Part shown: positions 14,682 through 15,166 of the stretch, piece by piece
How the letters are laid out: every line of letters begins with the position of its first letter
Numbering within the stretch: position 1 is the stretch's first letter
Source of the DNA: Phoronis ovalis
Lineage: Eukaryota > Phoronida > Phoronidae
Length of the DNA: 15,166 nucleotides
Assembly: GCA_028565635.1 (NCBI GenBank)
Contig: JAOXYB010028822.1
Location: forward strand, 1-15,166
Direction of reading: 5' to 3'
Program-made: the position numbers and the translations under genes
The notes under the pieces: model-generated
What the model was told of the DNA's origin: nothing
Databases searched by the model: none
What the model saw: only the letters and a program-made list of their open reading frames with translations

Positions 14682-15166
14682 TGTGCAACTTAAGCTGTCT
14701 TATAATGCACTGCACATAATGTATTATTTACATACCCGGAATGTACTATTACTTCACGTGATAGGTCTGCGGAGGAATATATGATGCAGTGATATTTTTT
14801 TTCTGACTTTGTGATAAGGAGGAAATACATATTTGTTATGATTAACGTCATTTGGCAGGGAATTGTACTGGGATTCAATTGCAATTATCCTTTACGAGGG
14901 TCAACAAGGCAATACAATGTATCAGTTGACTGCCCTGGGGTACTTACAGGTATATTTTTTGCGAGGCATAGAGGCCCTGCTGTAAACATTGGGTATTGAT
15001 TTTAACTACAAAATATACTTTACTTTACTTTCAATTTTTTGGATAAGCAGCCGTTCATACATTCATCTGCTAATAACAAAAAATTAAATAATTTCCTTGT
15101 TAATTTTTAAATTTTTTTTTTTTTCAAAGTTTCAAAAAAAAAAAAAAAAAAAAAAAAACACTGATG
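14682..15166 (-). promoter_or_regulatory. Upstream region of the gene, possible promoter or 5'UTR
   Basis: About 485 bases upstream of the start codon with no recognised gene. TCACGTGA at 14754-14761 is a palindromic E-box (CACGTG core) of the kind bound by USF or MITF/TFE factors. ATTATAAG about 20 bases before the ATG is TATA-like but too close to the ATG to set a start site upstream of it. A possible spliced 5'UTR exon lies at 14948-14979. The promoter is not located with confidence. Confidence 0.3.
15112..15158. repeat. T13 and A25 homopolymer runs
   Basis: T run at 15112-15124 and A run at 15134-15158, separated by CAAAGTTTC. The A run might be the tail of a retroposed element or simple sequence; no element body is recognisable within the window. 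Confidence 0.9.

Noticed and set aside
14811-14999. Plus-strand open frame near the right edge
   Set aside because: No recognisable family; the splice-like signals in this stretch are on the minus strand.
15134-15158. A25 run as a poly(A) tail of a processed pseudogene
   Set aside because: No retroposed gene body is recognisable next to it, and the adjacent T13 run suggests simple homopolymer sequence.
1-15166. tRNA, rRNA, CRISPR array, phage or bacterial operon
   Set aside because: No cloverleaf with A and B boxes, rRNA core, spaced direct repeats or bacterial gene packing was seen; the intron-rich structure is animal nuclear DNA.

Overview
The window is nuclear DNA from an animal, most likely an invertebrate. 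It is AT-rich, its coding sequence is cut into many short exons by GT-AG introns of 61 to about 920 bases, and the protein families it encodes (Hedgehog signalling domain, stanniocalcin) are animal families. A mollusc or other lophotrochozoan is my guess, but the sequence does not fix the phylum.

Almost everything belongs to one gene on the minus strand. I could assemble 24 exons, from a start codon at 14681-14679 down to an exon that runs off the left edge at base 1. All 23 introns are GT-AG and every junction keeps phase. Together they give 5,605 coding bases, about 1,868 residues, with no stop codon; the C-terminus and 3'UTR lie outside the window. No convincing plus-strand gene was seen.

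Reading along the protein, with residue numbers from my assembly: signal peptide (1 to about 25); a secreted, mostly beta-strand N-terminal region with a CxxC (about 70-520); a Cys-rich linker (about 530-612); a diverged Hedgehog N-terminal-like domain, Hh-1 (about 613-762); a ComEC-type metallo-beta-lactamase with all metal ligands intact (about 770-1080); a furin-type site RRKR at 1108-1111; a second, very clear Hedgehog N-terminal domain, Hh-2, with a Cys-rich insertion (about 1165-1325); an M15-like DD-peptidase domain (about 1379-1500); a Cys-rich linker; and a stanniocalcin-like domain (about 1631 to beyond 1868). There is no Hint autoprocessing domain after either Hedgehog domain.

The exons suggest how the protein was built. 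The two domains with bacterial-type relatives, the metallo-beta-lactamase and the M15-like domain, each lie in one long uninterrupted exon (1,089 and 773 nt). The Hedgehog-like and stanniocalcin-like domains are split. Both Hedgehog-like domains carry a phase-1 intron at nearly the same structural point, which suggests they arose by duplication. The likely product is a large secreted protein, possibly cut by proprotein convertase. Its metallo-beta-lactamase looks catalytically competent, while both Hedgehog-like domains and the M15-like domain have lost key zinc ligands.

The non-coding sequence is introns plus about 485 bases upstream of the start codon. It holds a 55-nt TG/CA microsatellite in a 98-nt intron, several inverted and direct repeats that look like relics of small mobile elements, a duplicated 5' splice site, an exon-like segment in intron 4 that cannot be spliced in frame, and a homopolymer stretch at the right edge.
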